DNA of 64,000 bases from Brevundimonas sp. G8 (lineage in GTDB: Bacteria > Pseudomonadota > Alphaproteobacteria > Caulobacterales > Caulobacteraceae), in the NCBI RefSeq assembly GCF_902506205.1, contig NZ_LR732816.1, positions 2,404,537 through 2,468,536 of the forward strand, written 5' to 3'. Made by a program: the position numbers and the translations under genes. The notes under the pieces are model-generated. The model had not been told where the DNA came from. It worked only from the letters and a program-made list of their open reading frames with translations, and ran no database searches. Positions 29,051 to 37,507 of this stretch are shown piece after piece (positions within the stretch are counted from its first letter, which is position 1; each line of letters opens with the position of its first letter).

Positions 29051-29152
29051 GTCATCCTCGGGCTTGTCCCGAGGATCCATACTCCCGGTTTTCGCCGGTG
29101 CGCACCGTCCTCGACGGAGTTTATGGATCCTAGGCACAAGGCCTAGGATGAC
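29051..29152. repeat. Intergenic inverted repeat element between kbl and tdh
   Basis: GTCATCCTCGGGCTTGTCCC begins at 29051 and continues GAGGATCCATA; the right end (29122-29152) is its imperfect reverse complement, TATGGATCCTAGG ... CCTAGGATGAC. Each arm is about 31 bases and itself foldable (CTCGGGCTTGTCCCGAG). The unit of about 102 bases resembles the GTCATCCTCGGG-type repeats seen in many alphaproteobacterial genomes. It would fold into a long hairpin in a kbl-tdh transcript. Confidence 0.8.
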
Positions 29153-29181
29153 GATCTTAGAGTTTTTCAGGAGACGCCATC

Positions 29182-30234
29182 ATGGCTGAAACAATGAAAG
29201 CCCTGGCCAAGACCGCACCCGGCGTCGGCCTCGAACTGATCGACGCCCCGGTCCCCGAGGCCGGGCCAGAGGACGTGCTGATCCGGGTGCATCGCACCGC
29301 CGTCTGCGGCACCGACATCCACATCTGGAATTGGGACGAGTGGTCCCAGAAGAACGTCCCGACCCCGATGATCACTGGCCACGAATTCGCCGGCGAGATC
29401 GTCGCCATCGGCAAGGACGTGGATCGCCCGCTGAAGATCGGTCAGCGCGTCTCGGCCGAGGGCCACGTCATCGACCTGAACTCCGAGGCGGCCCGCGCCG
29501 GTCACTTCCACCTGGACCCCAAGACGCGCGGCATCGGCGTGAACCGTCAGGGCGCCTTCGCCGAGTTTGTGGTGGCCCCGGCCTTCAACGTGATCGAACT
29601 GCCCGACGACGTGCCCTATGAGATCGGTTCGATCCTGGATCCGTTCGGCAATGCGGTGCACACGGCGCAGCAGTTCGACCTGCTGGGCGAGGACGTGCTT
29701 GTTACCGGCGCCGGCCCCATCGGCATGATGGCCGCCGCCGTGGCCCGTCATGCGGGCGCGCGCACCGTGGTCCTGACGGACATCAACGACTTCCGGCTGG
29801 AACTGGCGCAGAAGGTGGCGCCGGGCGTTCGCACCGTGAACACCACCAAGGAAGACATCCATGACGTGATGAAGGAGTTGGGCCTCAAGGTCGGCTTTGA
29901 CGTGGCGCTGGAGATGTCGGGTTCGCCCATCGCCTTCAAACAGTGCGTCGATACCCTGATCATGGGCGGCGGCATGGCGATGCTGGGTATTCCGTCCAAG
30001 CCGATGGAGACGGACTGGGGCGCGATCATCCTGAAGGCCCTGACCATCAAGGGCGTCTATGGCCGCGAGATGTTCACCACCTGGCGCAAGATGCTGGGTT
30101 TGCTGAAGGCGGGTCTGGACCTCAGCCCGCTGATCACCCACCGACTGGGCTATGCAGACTACCGCGAAGGCTTCGAGGCGATGAAGTCGGGACAGTCGGG
30201 CAAGGTGGTGCTGGACTGGGACAAGGCGGCCTGA
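29182..30234 (+). CDS. tdh: L-threonine 3-dehydrogenase, structural zinc cysteines missing
   Basis: The 350-residue medium-chain dehydrogenase matches E. coli Tdh nearly throughout: catalytic zinc Cys42 in TAVCGTDIHIWNWDEWSQK, His67-Glu68 in ITGHEFAGE, FDPFGNAVHTA-like LDPFGNAVHTAQQF, and the NAD motif VTGAGPIGMMAA. It oxidises threonine to 2-amino-3-oxobutyrate for Kbl. The structural-zinc loop, which in E. coli has four cysteines, reads EGHVIDLNSEAARAGHFHLD: the four positions are Asp98, Ser101, Ala104 and Asp112. The loop length is kept, so this is substitution and not deletion. Catalytic residues are intact, so activity is expected. Confidence 0.94.
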   Translation: MAETMKALAKTAPGVGLELIDAPVPEAGPEDVLIRVHRTAVCGTDIHIWNWDEWSQKNVPTPMITGHEFAGEIVAIGKDVDRPLKIGQRVSAEGHVIDLNSEAARAGHFHLDPKTRGIGVNRQGAFAEFVVAPAFNVIELPDDVPYEIGSILDPFGNAVHTAQQFDLLGEDVLVTGAGPIGMMAAAVARHAGARTVVLTDINDFRLELAQKVAPGVRTVNTTKEDIHDVMKELGLKVGFDVALEMSGSPIAFKQCVDTLIMGGGMAMLGIPSKPMETDWGAIILKALTIKGVYGREMFTTWRKMLGLLKAGLDLSPLITHRLGYADYREGFEAMKSGQSGKVVLDWDKAA

Positions 30235-30253
30235 GATCAGGACAGTGGAGATC

Positions 30254-30286
30254 AAGAGGGGCGGCCGGTCGGCCCCCCCCTCTTTT
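30254..30286 (+). terminator. Rho-independent terminator after tdh
   Basis: AAGAGGGGCGGCC, loop, then GGCCCCCCCCTCTTTT lies 20 bases after the tdh stop and just before the end of the convergent TonB receptor gene. The T-tract is on the plus strand; the A-rich left arm (AAGAG) would also offer a weaker T-run for the minus strand. Confidence 0.8.
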
Positions 30287-30291
30287 CATGA

Positions 30292-32685
30292 TCAGTACCG
30301 CGCTCTCAGCGTGATCCCCACCGTGCATGGGTCGCCGGGCGTGCCTAGCACCAAGCCCGAGTTGCCGGCCTGGACTGTCAGCAGTTGGAGATAGTCTTCG
30401 TCGAAGGCGTTCTTGACGAAGATGAAGGCCTCCCAGCCGTTGTCGGACCGGAAGCCGGCGCGCAGGTTGACGATGCTGTAGCCCTCGATCTCGGTATGAC
30501 GCGAGACCGCAGCGTCGGCGTTGTAGGTCAAGCGATAGCTGGCGTCGGCGCCGAAATAGGCCTCTCCGGCTTGACCCAGGCCTTGCACGTCACGGTGCAG
30601 TTCGCCGCCGATCGATCCGGCCCAGGGCGAGACGCCCGGCAGATCCTTGCCCGACAGGTCGCAGGCCAGGGTGGAGGTACCGATCGATTCCAGCGGGCAG
30701 GGGCCGTTGGTGAAGCTGGCGTATTTGGCGTCCGTCCAGGCGATGTTGGCATAGGCGTCCAGCCACGGCGTCGGCCGTGCGAAGGCGTCGAGCTCGATGC
30801 CCTGGATTTCCACCTTGTCCGCATTTGCGAGGTAGCCGCGCAGGGCGCCGGGGCCGGTGTCGACGACATTCGCCTGATAGTCTTCGACGTCGGTGCGATA
30901 GGCGGCCAGGTTGGCGGTCACCCGCTTGTCGAACAACTGGGTCTTGAGGCCCAGCTCATAGGTGGTGACTACCTCGGGCTCGACCACGGCGTTGGTCAGG
31001 GCAGGCGTGCCGTCGGGCAGGTTCGGGATGCCGGCCATGTTGATGCCGCCCGACTTGTAGCCCCGCGCCAGGGAGCCATAGACGAGGACCGTGTCGGAGA
31101 TGTCGTAGGACAGGGCGACCTGGCCCGAGAGATCGCCGTCGGAGATGTCGGCGGCATAGGCCTGGGGCCGGGCGACGCCGAGGCGGCGGGTCAGATCAGC
31201 GGCGCTGCCGGGGCCGCCGCCGGTGACGGTCGAGACATAGGCGCCGTCTTTCTCTTCATGGGTGTATCGCAGGCCGGGCGTCAGATGCAGCCGGTCGGTG
31301 ATGTTCCAGGTCAGCTGGCCGAAGACCGCCAGCGAGTCGGTTTCGATCCGCGAGTCGTTGAACACCGTGTAGCCTTCGAGCAGGCCGGGGTTTGTCCCTG
31401 GGACCAAAGCGTTGGTGACCGGATCGCGCACGGTCGTCAGCCAGTAGGAGGCGTTGCGGCCGTATTCCGTGACGCCGTGAGTTTCGACCGCCTGATGGAA
31501 GGCGTAGGCGCCGACGGTCCAGTCGATGCGGTTGGCGCCGTTGGAGGAAAGGCGGAGCTCCTGGCTCCACTGGTCCTGGTCAGACGGGTTGGCGGACTGC
31601 CGCGTGATGTCGAGCGCCGTATAGTCGCGGTCGTTGGCCGGACGCCAGTCCCAGGCCCGCCAGGCCGAGACCGAGGTTAGGGTGGCCCAGCCGAAATCAT
31701 AGTCGACGATAGCCGAGAAGCCGCGCTGGATCTGGTCGGCGGCGATCGCGCCGTCGACATCTGCGACCCTGTCATAGGGATTTGTGCTGCCGGGCGTATA
31801 GCCCAGACCGGCGGCGAGGGCGGGGAACCGCAGATTGACCGGCTTGGCCGTATCGCCGACGCGGACATACAGTTGGGTGCAGCAGTCGGGCGTCTGGTCC
31901 GAATAGTCTGCGAACAGGCGGATGGTCAGCTTGTCCGTCGGCTGGAACAACAGTTGGCCGCGCAGGCTGATGGAGTCCTGGGCGTTCTGCTTGCGGCCGA
32001 CCGTGACATTGTCCACGATGCCGTCGCGGCGGGTCGAGACGAAGGACAGGCGTGCGGCAAGCTTGTCGGTGATCAGCGGACCCGACACCGACGCCTTGGC
32101 CTGCAAGAAGCCATAGTCGCCGATGCTGACCTCCCCCTGCGCCTCGGGCGTGAAGCTGGGTGGGCGGGTGATGATGTTCAGGGCGCCCGCGGTGGTGTTC
32201 TTGCCGAACAGCGTCCCCTGCGGCCCACGCAGGATCTCGATCCGTTCGATGTCGACGAAGTCCAGCGTCGCCGTCGCCGGACGGCTGTAATAGACCTGAT
32301 CGATATAGATGCCGACGCCCTGTTCCAGCCCGTCGTTGGCCAGGCCGTAGCTGGCGCCCAAGCCCCGGATGGTGATGGCGGTGTTTCGGGCGTTGGGGCT
32401 AAGCAATTGGACGCTGGGCGCTAGCTGGGTGATCTGGCCGATGTTGTAGGCGCCGGTGCGGTCCAGCAGTTCTTCGTTCACGACCGTCAGGGCGATGGGC
32501 ACGTCCTGCGCCCGCTCGTCCCGCCGCCGGGCGGTGACGACGATGTCGCCGACGCTGGCGACGCTGGGTGCGTTCACCTGAGGTTCGACGACCTCGTCAG
32601 GCGCGGCGAAGGCCGCTGCGGGCGCGCCGAGGCAGGCGAGGATGGCCGTGGCGGACAGCAGGCGTCGGGCGGTTGTGGATGTCAT
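30292..32685 (-). CDS. TonB-dependent receptor
   Basis: The 797-residue protein has a clear Sec signal peptide (MTSTTARRLLSATAILACLG, cleaved near AFA), a TonB box (GDIVVTARRRDERAQDVPI), a plug domain (IERIEILRGPQGTLFGKNTT, GALNIIT) and a barrel ending in ITLRARY with terminal Tyr. No STN domain is present. The plug style (LAPSVQLLSPNARNTAITIRGLG) is common among the many sugar- or siderophore-type receptors of Caulobacterales and Sphingomonadales; the ligand cannot be assigned. Its ribosome binding site is buried in a strong hairpin (32692-32722). Confidence 0.93.
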   Translation of the reverse strand: MTSTTARRLLSATAILACLGAPAAAFAAPDEVVEPQVNAPSVASVGDIVVTARRRDERAQDVPIALTVVNEELLDRTGAYNIGQITQLAPSVQLLSPNARNTAITIRGLGASYGLANDGLEQGVGIYIDQVYYSRPATATLDFVDIERIEILRGPQGTLFGKNTTAGALNIITRPPSFTPEAQGEVSIGDYGFLQAKASVSGPLITDKLAARLSFVSTRRDGIVDNVTVGRKQNAQDSISLRGQLLFQPTDKLTIRLFADYSDQTPDCCTQLYVRVGDTAKPVNLRFPALAAGLGYTPGSTNPYDRVADVDGAIAADQIQRGFSAIVDYDFGWATLTSVSAWRAWDWRPANDRDYTALDITRQSANPSDQDQWSQELRLSSNGANRIDWTVGAYAFHQAVETHGVTEYGRNASYWLTTVRDPVTNALVPGTNPGLLEGYTVFNDSRIETDSLAVFGQLTWNITDRLHLTPGLRYTHEEKDGAYVSTVTGGGPGSAADLTRRLGVARPQAYAADISDGDLSGQVALSYDISDTVLVYGSLARGYKSGGINMAGIPNLPDGTPALTNAVVEPEVVTTYELGLKTQLFDKRVTANLAAYRTDVEDYQANVVDTGPGALRGYLANADKVEIQGIELDAFARPTPWLDAYANIAWTDAKYASFTNGPCPLESIGTSTLACDLSGKDLPGVSPWAGSIGGELHRDVQGLGQAGEAYFGADASYRLTYNADAAVSRHTEIEGYSIVNLRAGFRSDNGWEAFIFVKNAFDEDYLQLLTVQAGNSGLVLGTPGDPCTVGITLRARY

Positions 32686-32691
32686 CGTGGT

Positions 32692-32722
32692 CCCCCTCCG
32701 GCGACGTGATGCGCCGAGGGGG
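32692..32722 (-). promoter_or_regulatory. Hairpin sequestering the ribosome binding site of the TonB receptor gene
   Basis: On the minus strand CCCCCTCGGCG (32722-32712) pairs with CGCCGGAGGGGG (32703-32692) through an 8-base loop, with one bulged base. The right arm contains GGAGGGGG, an excellent ribosome binding site six bases from the ATG at 32685. Folding would block translation initiation, so a temperature, small-RNA or ligand-dependent opening is possible. Confidence 0.6.
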
Positions 32723-32790
32723 AAGAGAAGGGTTTTAAATCCTACCGATCAAATGGGGATTTCTAACGCTAGTCTTGAGAAGCTCTGAGG

Positions 32791-33813
32791 TCAGACGGCA
32801 AGCAACTGTTTGATCAGCGCCTTTTCGAAACCCTTGGTCTCCGAACCCGGAAGGACATCGGCGATGGCGCCGCTCTCGAACAGGGCGAAGACCTTGGGGT
32901 GGACGTAAGAGGCACGGCAGACGGTGGGGGTGTTGCCGAGCAGGCCGGCGACGGCCTTGACGCAGACGGTGATCTTTCGCTTGGCGTCGGTGGGCGAGGT
33001 TGCAGCCTCCGTGTCGCGCAGCGCTCGCGCCGCCGAGACGGTGCCGGCCCAGGTGCGGAAGTCCTTGGCCGAGAACTGCTCGCCCATCGCCTCGCGGATG
33101 TAGGCGTTCACGTCGTCGGAATCGACGGGGCACAGCGTGCCGTCCGCCGTGCGGTATTTGAAGAGTTGCTGGCCCGGCAGGCCTTCCAGTTCACGCACGA
33201 CGCGGGCGAGACGGCGGTCCTTGACGCTGACGCTATGGTCCTTGCCGCTCTTGCCGCGAAACTCGAACGTCAGGGCCGAGCCGTCGACCTCCAGGTGGCG
33301 CTTGTGCAGGGTGGTCAGGCCGTAGCTGCGGTTCTGCTTGGCGTAGATGGAGTTGCCGACGCGGATGAGGGTGATCTCCAGCAGGCGCACGGCGGTGGCC
33401 AGCACCTTGTCCCGGCACACGCCGCGCAGGGCCAGATCGTGTTCGACCTTGTCGCGCAGTTTGGGCAGGGCGCGCGAGAAGGCGGGCAGCTTGTCGAACT
33501 TGTTCTCGGACCGGGCTGTGCTCCAGTCGTTATGATAGCGGTACTGTTTGCGGCCCTTCACATCGCGGCCGGTCGCCTGGATGTGACCGTTGGCCTTGGG
33601 GCAGATCCAGACGTCGGTCCAGGCCGGCGGGATGGCCAGGGCGCGGATGCGGGCCACTACCTTGGCGTCGTTGATCGCCTTGCCCTTCGCGTCGCGATAG
33701 GACCAGCCCTTGCCGGCGCGACGACGGCTCAGGCCCGCGAACTCGTCGCTGCAGTAGCTGAGCCCTTGCGGAACCTCGGCGGCGATGTCGAAGGCGTGCG
33801 ATCCGTCGGCCAT
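32791..33813 (-). CDS. DNA topoisomerase IB (poxvirus-like, bacterial)
   Basis: The 340-residue protein starts with the bacterial TopIB N-terminal domain (GLSYCSDEFAGLSRRRAGKG, PPAWTDVWICPKANGHIQAT, GRKQYRYH). It continues with the catalytic core: Arg in RVGNSIYAKQNRSYGLTTL, Lys in GKSGKDHSVSV, Arg in KDFRTWAGTV and the nucleophile Tyr in TVCRASYVHP. It relaxes supercoils by 3'-phosphotyrosyl nicking. The start ATG at 33813 is in the divergent gap to rlmJ. The protein is complete. Confidence 0.94.
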   Translation of the reverse strand: MADGSHAFDIAAEVPQGLSYCSDEFAGLSRRRAGKGWSYRDAKGKAINDAKVVARIRALAIPPAWTDVWICPKANGHIQATGRDVKGRKQYRYHNDWSTARSENKFDKLPAFSRALPKLRDKVEHDLALRGVCRDKVLATAVRLLEITLIRVGNSIYAKQNRSYGLTTLHKRHLEVDGSALTFEFRGKSGKDHSVSVKDRRLARVVRELEGLPGQQLFKYRTADGTLCPVDSDDVNAYIREAMGEQFSAKDFRTWAGTVSAARALRDTEAATSPTDAKRKITVCVKAVAGLLGNTPTVCRASYVHPKVFALFESGAIADVLPGSETKGFEKALIKQLLAV

Positions 33814-33929
33814 CCGCCGCGTTTCCTTTTCACGGGTCTTTCAGCCGCTTGCCGAAGACGAGGGACGAACGCGGGGCCTGGGCGGCGAGTTCCGCTTGAC
33901 CGCGCGAACGGGGCGCGAGACGAGGCGGC

Positions 33930-34745
33930 ATGAACTATCGCCACAGCTTTCACGCCGGAAACTTCGCCGACCTGCTCAAACACGCTCTGGTGCTGTGGCT
34001 GGTGAAGACGCGGCAGGGGGCGGGGCCGCTGACGGTGTTCGACACCCATGCGGGGTCGGGGTTGTATGACCTGTCGGGGGACGGGACGCGATCCAGGGAG
34101 GCCGAGGCCGGCGTCGCGCGGCTGATGACGGCCGAGGGTCGGACGCCGCTGATGGATGCGCTGGCGGCTGAGGTGGCAGCGATCAATCCTGACGGCGGCG
34201 TGCGATATTATCCGGGCTCGCCCCTGCTGATCGCCGACGCCCTCAAGGACGGCGGGCGCTATGTCGGGTTCGAGCTGAACCCGCCGGTTCGGGCCATGCT
34301 GGCCGAGGCGCTGGCGGGACGGTCCAATGCACAGGCGCGCGAGGGCGACGGCTATGCGGCGGTGGTCGCAGACGCGGCGAAGGTGCGCGGGCCGCTGGTG
34401 CTGATCGACCCACCGTTCGAGAAGCCCGACGATTATGTCCGCTCGGCCGAGACGGCTATCGCCGTGGTGAAGCGCGATCCGACGGCGACGGTGGCGATCT
34501 GGACCCCGTTGAAGGATCTGGAGACCTTCGACGGCTTCATCCGGCGGCTGCAGGGCAAGGCCGGCCCGACCTTGGTCGCCGAAGCGCGGCTGAGGCCGCT
34601 AACCAATCCGATGAAGATGAACGGCTGCGCCCTGGTGGTGGTCAATCCGCCTGACGGGACACAAGCCGCCGCGAACGAAGTCTGCGGCTGGGTCGCCGGG
34701 GCGTTGGGCGAAACGGGCGGGCGGGCCGAGGTCTGGACCTTCTGA
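33930..34745 (+). CDS. rlmJ: 23S rRNA (adenine-2030-N6)-methyltransferase
   Basis: The 271-residue product starts MNYRHSFHAGNFADLLKHAL, the signature RlmJ N-terminus. VFDTHAGSGLYDL (SAM binding), an EGDGY acidic loop and the catalytic DPPF in LVLIDPPFEKPDDYVRS follow. It methylates the N6 of A2030 in 23S rRNA. The glutamine amidotransferase follows after 22 bases on the same strand. Confidence 0.94.
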   Translation: MNYRHSFHAGNFADLLKHALVLWLVKTRQGAGPLTVFDTHAGSGLYDLSGDGTRSREAEAGVARLMTAEGRTPLMDALAAEVAAINPDGGVRYYPGSPLLIADALKDGGRYVGFELNPPVRAMLAEALAGRSNAQAREGDGYAAVVADAAKVRGPLVLIDPPFEKPDDYVRSAETAIAVVKRDPTATVAIWTPLKDLETFDGFIRRLQGKAGPTLVAEARLRPLTNPMKMNGCALVVVNPPDGTQAAANEVCGWVAGALGETGGRAEVWTF

Positions 34746-34767
34746 CCGCAGTCACTAGGTTGGTCGC

Positions 34768-35499
34768 ATGACGCGCATCGCCATTCTGGAAACCGGCCAC
34801 CCGCCGGAGCATCTGAAGGACGACTTCGACGACTATCCGGCGCGGTTCCGGGCGCTGCTGGGCGAAGGCGTGGCGACGACGCGGTTCGACGTGCAATCCG
34901 GTTATCTGCCTGAGGATCCGTCGGCGTTTCAGGGGGCCATCGTCACCGGGTCGGCGGCGGGCGTCTATGACGACCTGCCGTGGATCCCGCAGCTGGTGGA
35001 CTGGCTGAGGGCGGCGCGAGGACGGACCCGACTGGTGGGTATCTGCTTCGGGCATCAGGCCCTGGCCCATGCTTTCGGCGGCGTGGTCGAGAAGTCGGAC
35101 AAGGGCTGGGGCGTGGGGTTGCATCGCTACGAGGTGCAGGCAGACGAACCGTGGATGCATCCGCGCGCGCGGACGATCTCGATCCCCGTTTCGCACCAGG
35201 ATCAGGTGACGGCGATCTCGGATGATGCGCGGGTGATCGCTTCCAGCGGGTTCACGCCCTATGCCGGTCTGGCCTGGGGCCAAGACGCGATTTCGTTCCA
35301 GTGCCACCCGGAGTTTCAGCCCGACTATGCGGCGGCCCTGATCGAGGGACGTCGGGGAACGCGTATCCCGCACGACCTGGCGGACGAGGCGATCGACAGT
35401 CTGAAACGGCCCAATGACCGGGCCGTGCTGACGGCCTGGATCCGCGCCTTCCTGCTGCTGACCCCGCCTCCGGTCGAGGACTACGGCAGCGGGATCTAG
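34768..35499 (+). CDS. Class I glutamine amidotransferase-like protein
   Basis: The 243-residue protein has the triad of class I amidotransferases: nucleophile Cys93 in VGICFGHQALAHAFGG, then His180 and Glu182 in QCHPEFQP. The oxyanion-side VTGSAAGVYDDLPW matches GMP-synthase-like stand-alone members (GATase1_GMPsynthase-like). Its acceptor substrate is unknown. Its TAG stop forms a CTAG shared with the stop of the convergent transporter gene (35496-35499). Confidence 0.88.
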   Translation: MTRIAILETGHPPEHLKDDFDDYPARFRALLGEGVATTRFDVQSGYLPEDPSAFQGAIVTGSAAGVYDDLPWIPQLVDWLRAARGRTRLVGICFGHQALAHAFGGVVEKSDKGWGVGLHRYEVQADEPWMHPRARTISIPVSHQDQVTAISDDARVIASSGFTPYAGLAWGQDAISFQCHPEFQPDYAAALIEGRRGTRIPHDLADEAIDSLKRPNDRAVLTAWIRAFLLLTPPPVEDYGSGI

Positions 35500-36554
35500 A
35501 GCCCGAGCAGCCGGATCAGCACCAGCGCCAGCAACACCAGGGCGCCCAGCGACAGGATGACGGCGGCGACGACACGGCCGCCGGCGCGGGCGACGGCTCG
35601 AATGTCGGTCTGGAGGCCCAGGGCGGCCATGGCGACGACGGTCAGTAGGCCGGACGCGGCGGCCATCGGCGCGAGGGTCGCCTGCGGGATCAAATCCAGC
35701 GAGCGCAGGGCGATCATGACCAGGAAGCCGACGATGAACCAGGGCAGCAGGCGGGAAAGGCCCGGCCTGATCGCCGTCGGTGCGCGGTCGCGGAAGATCA
35801 GCGACAGCGCCAGGATGACCGGCCCCAGCATCAACACCCGCACCAGCTTGACCACCGTGCCGGTCTGGGTGGCGACGACGCCGAACGGGGCGGCGGCCGC
35901 CAGGACTTGCGGCACGGCATAGACAGTCAGGCCGGCGAGGGCTCCGTACTGGAGGCCGTTTAAATGGATCAGGCCGCCTAGCAGGGGCAGGGCCAGAACA
36001 ACGATCACGCCGAGCACGGCGGTGAAGGCGATGGAAGCCGCGACCTCCTCGCCATCGGCGTCGATGACGGGAGCGACGGCGGCGATGGCGGAGTTGCCGC
36101 AGATGGCGTTGCCGCAGGCGACCAGCAGGGCCATGCGCGGGTTCAGGCCCAGGGCGCGGCCGATGCCGAAACCGGCCACGATGGCCAGGGCGACGAGGGC
36201 GAAGATGCTCAGGACGAAGCCGACGCCCAGCGACGATAGGGTCGCGGCGCTCACCGAGGCGCCGAGCAAAACCACCGCAACCTCCAACAGAGTCTTGGCC
36301 GAGAAGTCGATGCCGGCCTTGAACCGCACATCCGGGGTCCAGGCGGTGCGGACGGCGGCGCCCAGCAGGATGGCTAGCACCAGTGGCTCCAGCCAGACAC
36401 GGCCGATCACGTCGCGCTCGATGCTGGTCAGGCCGATGGCCGCCAGGGTCACCAGCAGGCACAGCATGACGCCGGGCCGGATCTTGCGCCCGAACGCCGT
36501 CGCCGACGCCAGGCTGGGCGTATTGGCGGGCGCGGGCAGGGCGGCGGACTTCAT
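35496..36554 (-). CDS. YeiH/UPF0324 family putative sulfate exporter
   Basis: The 352-residue membrane protein has about ten hydrophobic helices, including GVMLCLLVTLAAIGLTSIER, LEPLVLAILLGAAVRTAW and the family signature ACGNAICGNSAIAAVAPVI. Members are annotated as putative sulfate exporters, although direct evidence is limited. ATG 36554 (MKSAALP) is preferred to the start 36 bases upstream because the shorter form fits the family. A LysR regulator is divergently transcribed, as in yeiH-type and other sulfur-related loci, so it probably controls this gene. Confidence 0.88.
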   Translation of the reverse strand: MKSAALPAPANTPSLASATAFGRKIRPGVMLCLLVTLAAIGLTSIERDVIGRVWLEPLVLAILLGAAVRTAWTPDVRFKAGIDFSAKTLLEVAVVLLGASVSAATLSSLGVGFVLSIFALVALAIVAGFGIGRALGLNPRMALLVACGNAICGNSAIAAVAPVIDADGEEVAASIAFTAVLGVIVVLALPLLGGLIHLNGLQYGALAGLTVYAVPQVLAAAAPFGVVATQTGTVVKLVRVLMLGPVILALSLIFRDRAPTAIRPGLSRLLPWFIVGFLVMIALRSLDLIPQATLAPMAAASGLLTVVAMAALGLQTDIRAVARAGGRVVAAVILSLGALVLLALVLIRLLGL

Positions 36555-36590
36555 AAGCGGGTGATGCGCCGGCTCTCGACGGCAGTCCAA

Positions 36591-36616
36591 CGGATAGTTA
36601 TTGTCGTTTCAATCCG
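36591..36616. promoter_or_regulatory. Candidate LysR-type operator between transporter and regulator genes
   Basis: CGGAT (36591-36595) and ATCCG (36612-36616) flank an AT-rich core (AGTTATTGTCGTTTCA) in the 77-base divergent gap. Imperfect dyads with an AT-rich interior in this position are typical LysR binding sites. Its 3' edge lies 15 bases before the GTG start of the regulator. Confidence 0.45.
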
Positions 36617-36631
36617 ATTTGGAGATCAATC

Positions 36632-37507
36632 GTGACCCTGGAACGCCTGCGCATCTTCGTTGCCGTGGCCGAACGCGACCATGTGACGGCGGCCGCGCGG
36701 GCGCTGAACCTGACGCAGTCGGCGGTGTCCAACGCCCTGGCGGCGCTGGAGGCGGAGCACGACGTGCGGCTGTTCGACCGGGTCGGGCGGGGCGTCGTCT
36801 TGAACGAGACCGGCCAGGCCTTTCTGCCCGAGGCGCGGGCCGTGCTGGCGCGGGCGCAGGCGGCGGAGGCCGCGCTGGCGGACATGAGCGCCCTGCGGCG
36901 CGGGCGACTGGCGGTGTTCGCCAGCCAGACCATCGCCAGCTACTGGCTGCCGCGCCGGCTGGTGGATTTCCACAAGGCCTATCCCGGCGTCGAACTGGCG
37001 GTCGAGATCGGCAACACGCGCGAGGCGGCGCAGGCGGTGCTGAGCGGCGCCGCCGAGATCGGCCTGGTCGAGGGGGCGGTTGACGAGCCGGCCCTGTCGC
37101 AGGTCCAGGTGGGTTCGGACCGGCTGGCGGTGCTGGTGACGCCGGACCATCCCTGGGCGACGCGGCGGCGGCTGGAGGCGCGTGATCTGGCGGACCAGCC
37201 CTGGGTGTTGCGCGAGGTGGGGTCAGGCACGCGTTCGACGCTGGAGGCGGCGGTGCACGATATGGGCGTGGATCCCGCGACCCTGTCTGTGTCGATGACC
37301 CTGCCGTCGAACGAGGCCGTGCTGGCGGCGGCCGAGGCGGGGGCGGGGGCCACGGCCCTGTCGGAAAGCGTGGCCTATGCGTCCGTGGCGGCCGGGCGGC
37401 TGGTGACGGCGCCCTTCACCCTGCCCGAGCGGCCGTTCCGGCTGTTACGACACCGGGAACGGTATCGCAGCCGGGCCGGCGACGTGTTCGTGGAGGCGAT
37501 GGGCTAG
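36632..37507 (+). CDS. LysR family transcriptional regulator
   Basis: The 291-residue protein has the LysR helix-turn-helix ([39 protein letters not shown]) and an effector domain ([35 protein letters not shown]). The GTG start has GGAG ten bases upstream. The nearby YeiH-type gene is its likely target; CysL/YeiE-like regulators occur in such pairs. Its TAG stop forms the shared CTAG with hemF (37504-37507). The effector is unknown. Confidence 0.9.
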   Translation: MTLERLRIFVAVAERDHVTAAARALNLTQSAVSNALAALEAEHDVRLFDRVGRGVVLNETGQAFLPEARAVLARAQAAEAALADMSALRRGRLAVFASQTIASYWLPRRLVDFHKAYPGVELAVEIGNTREAAQAVLSGAAEIGLVEGAVDEPALSQVQVGSDRLAVLVTPDHPWATRRRLEARDLADQPWVLREVGSGTRSTLEAAVHDMGVDPATLSVSMTLPSNEAVLAAAEAGAGATALSESVAYASVAAGRLVTAPFTLPERPFRLLRHRERYRSRAGDVFVEAMG

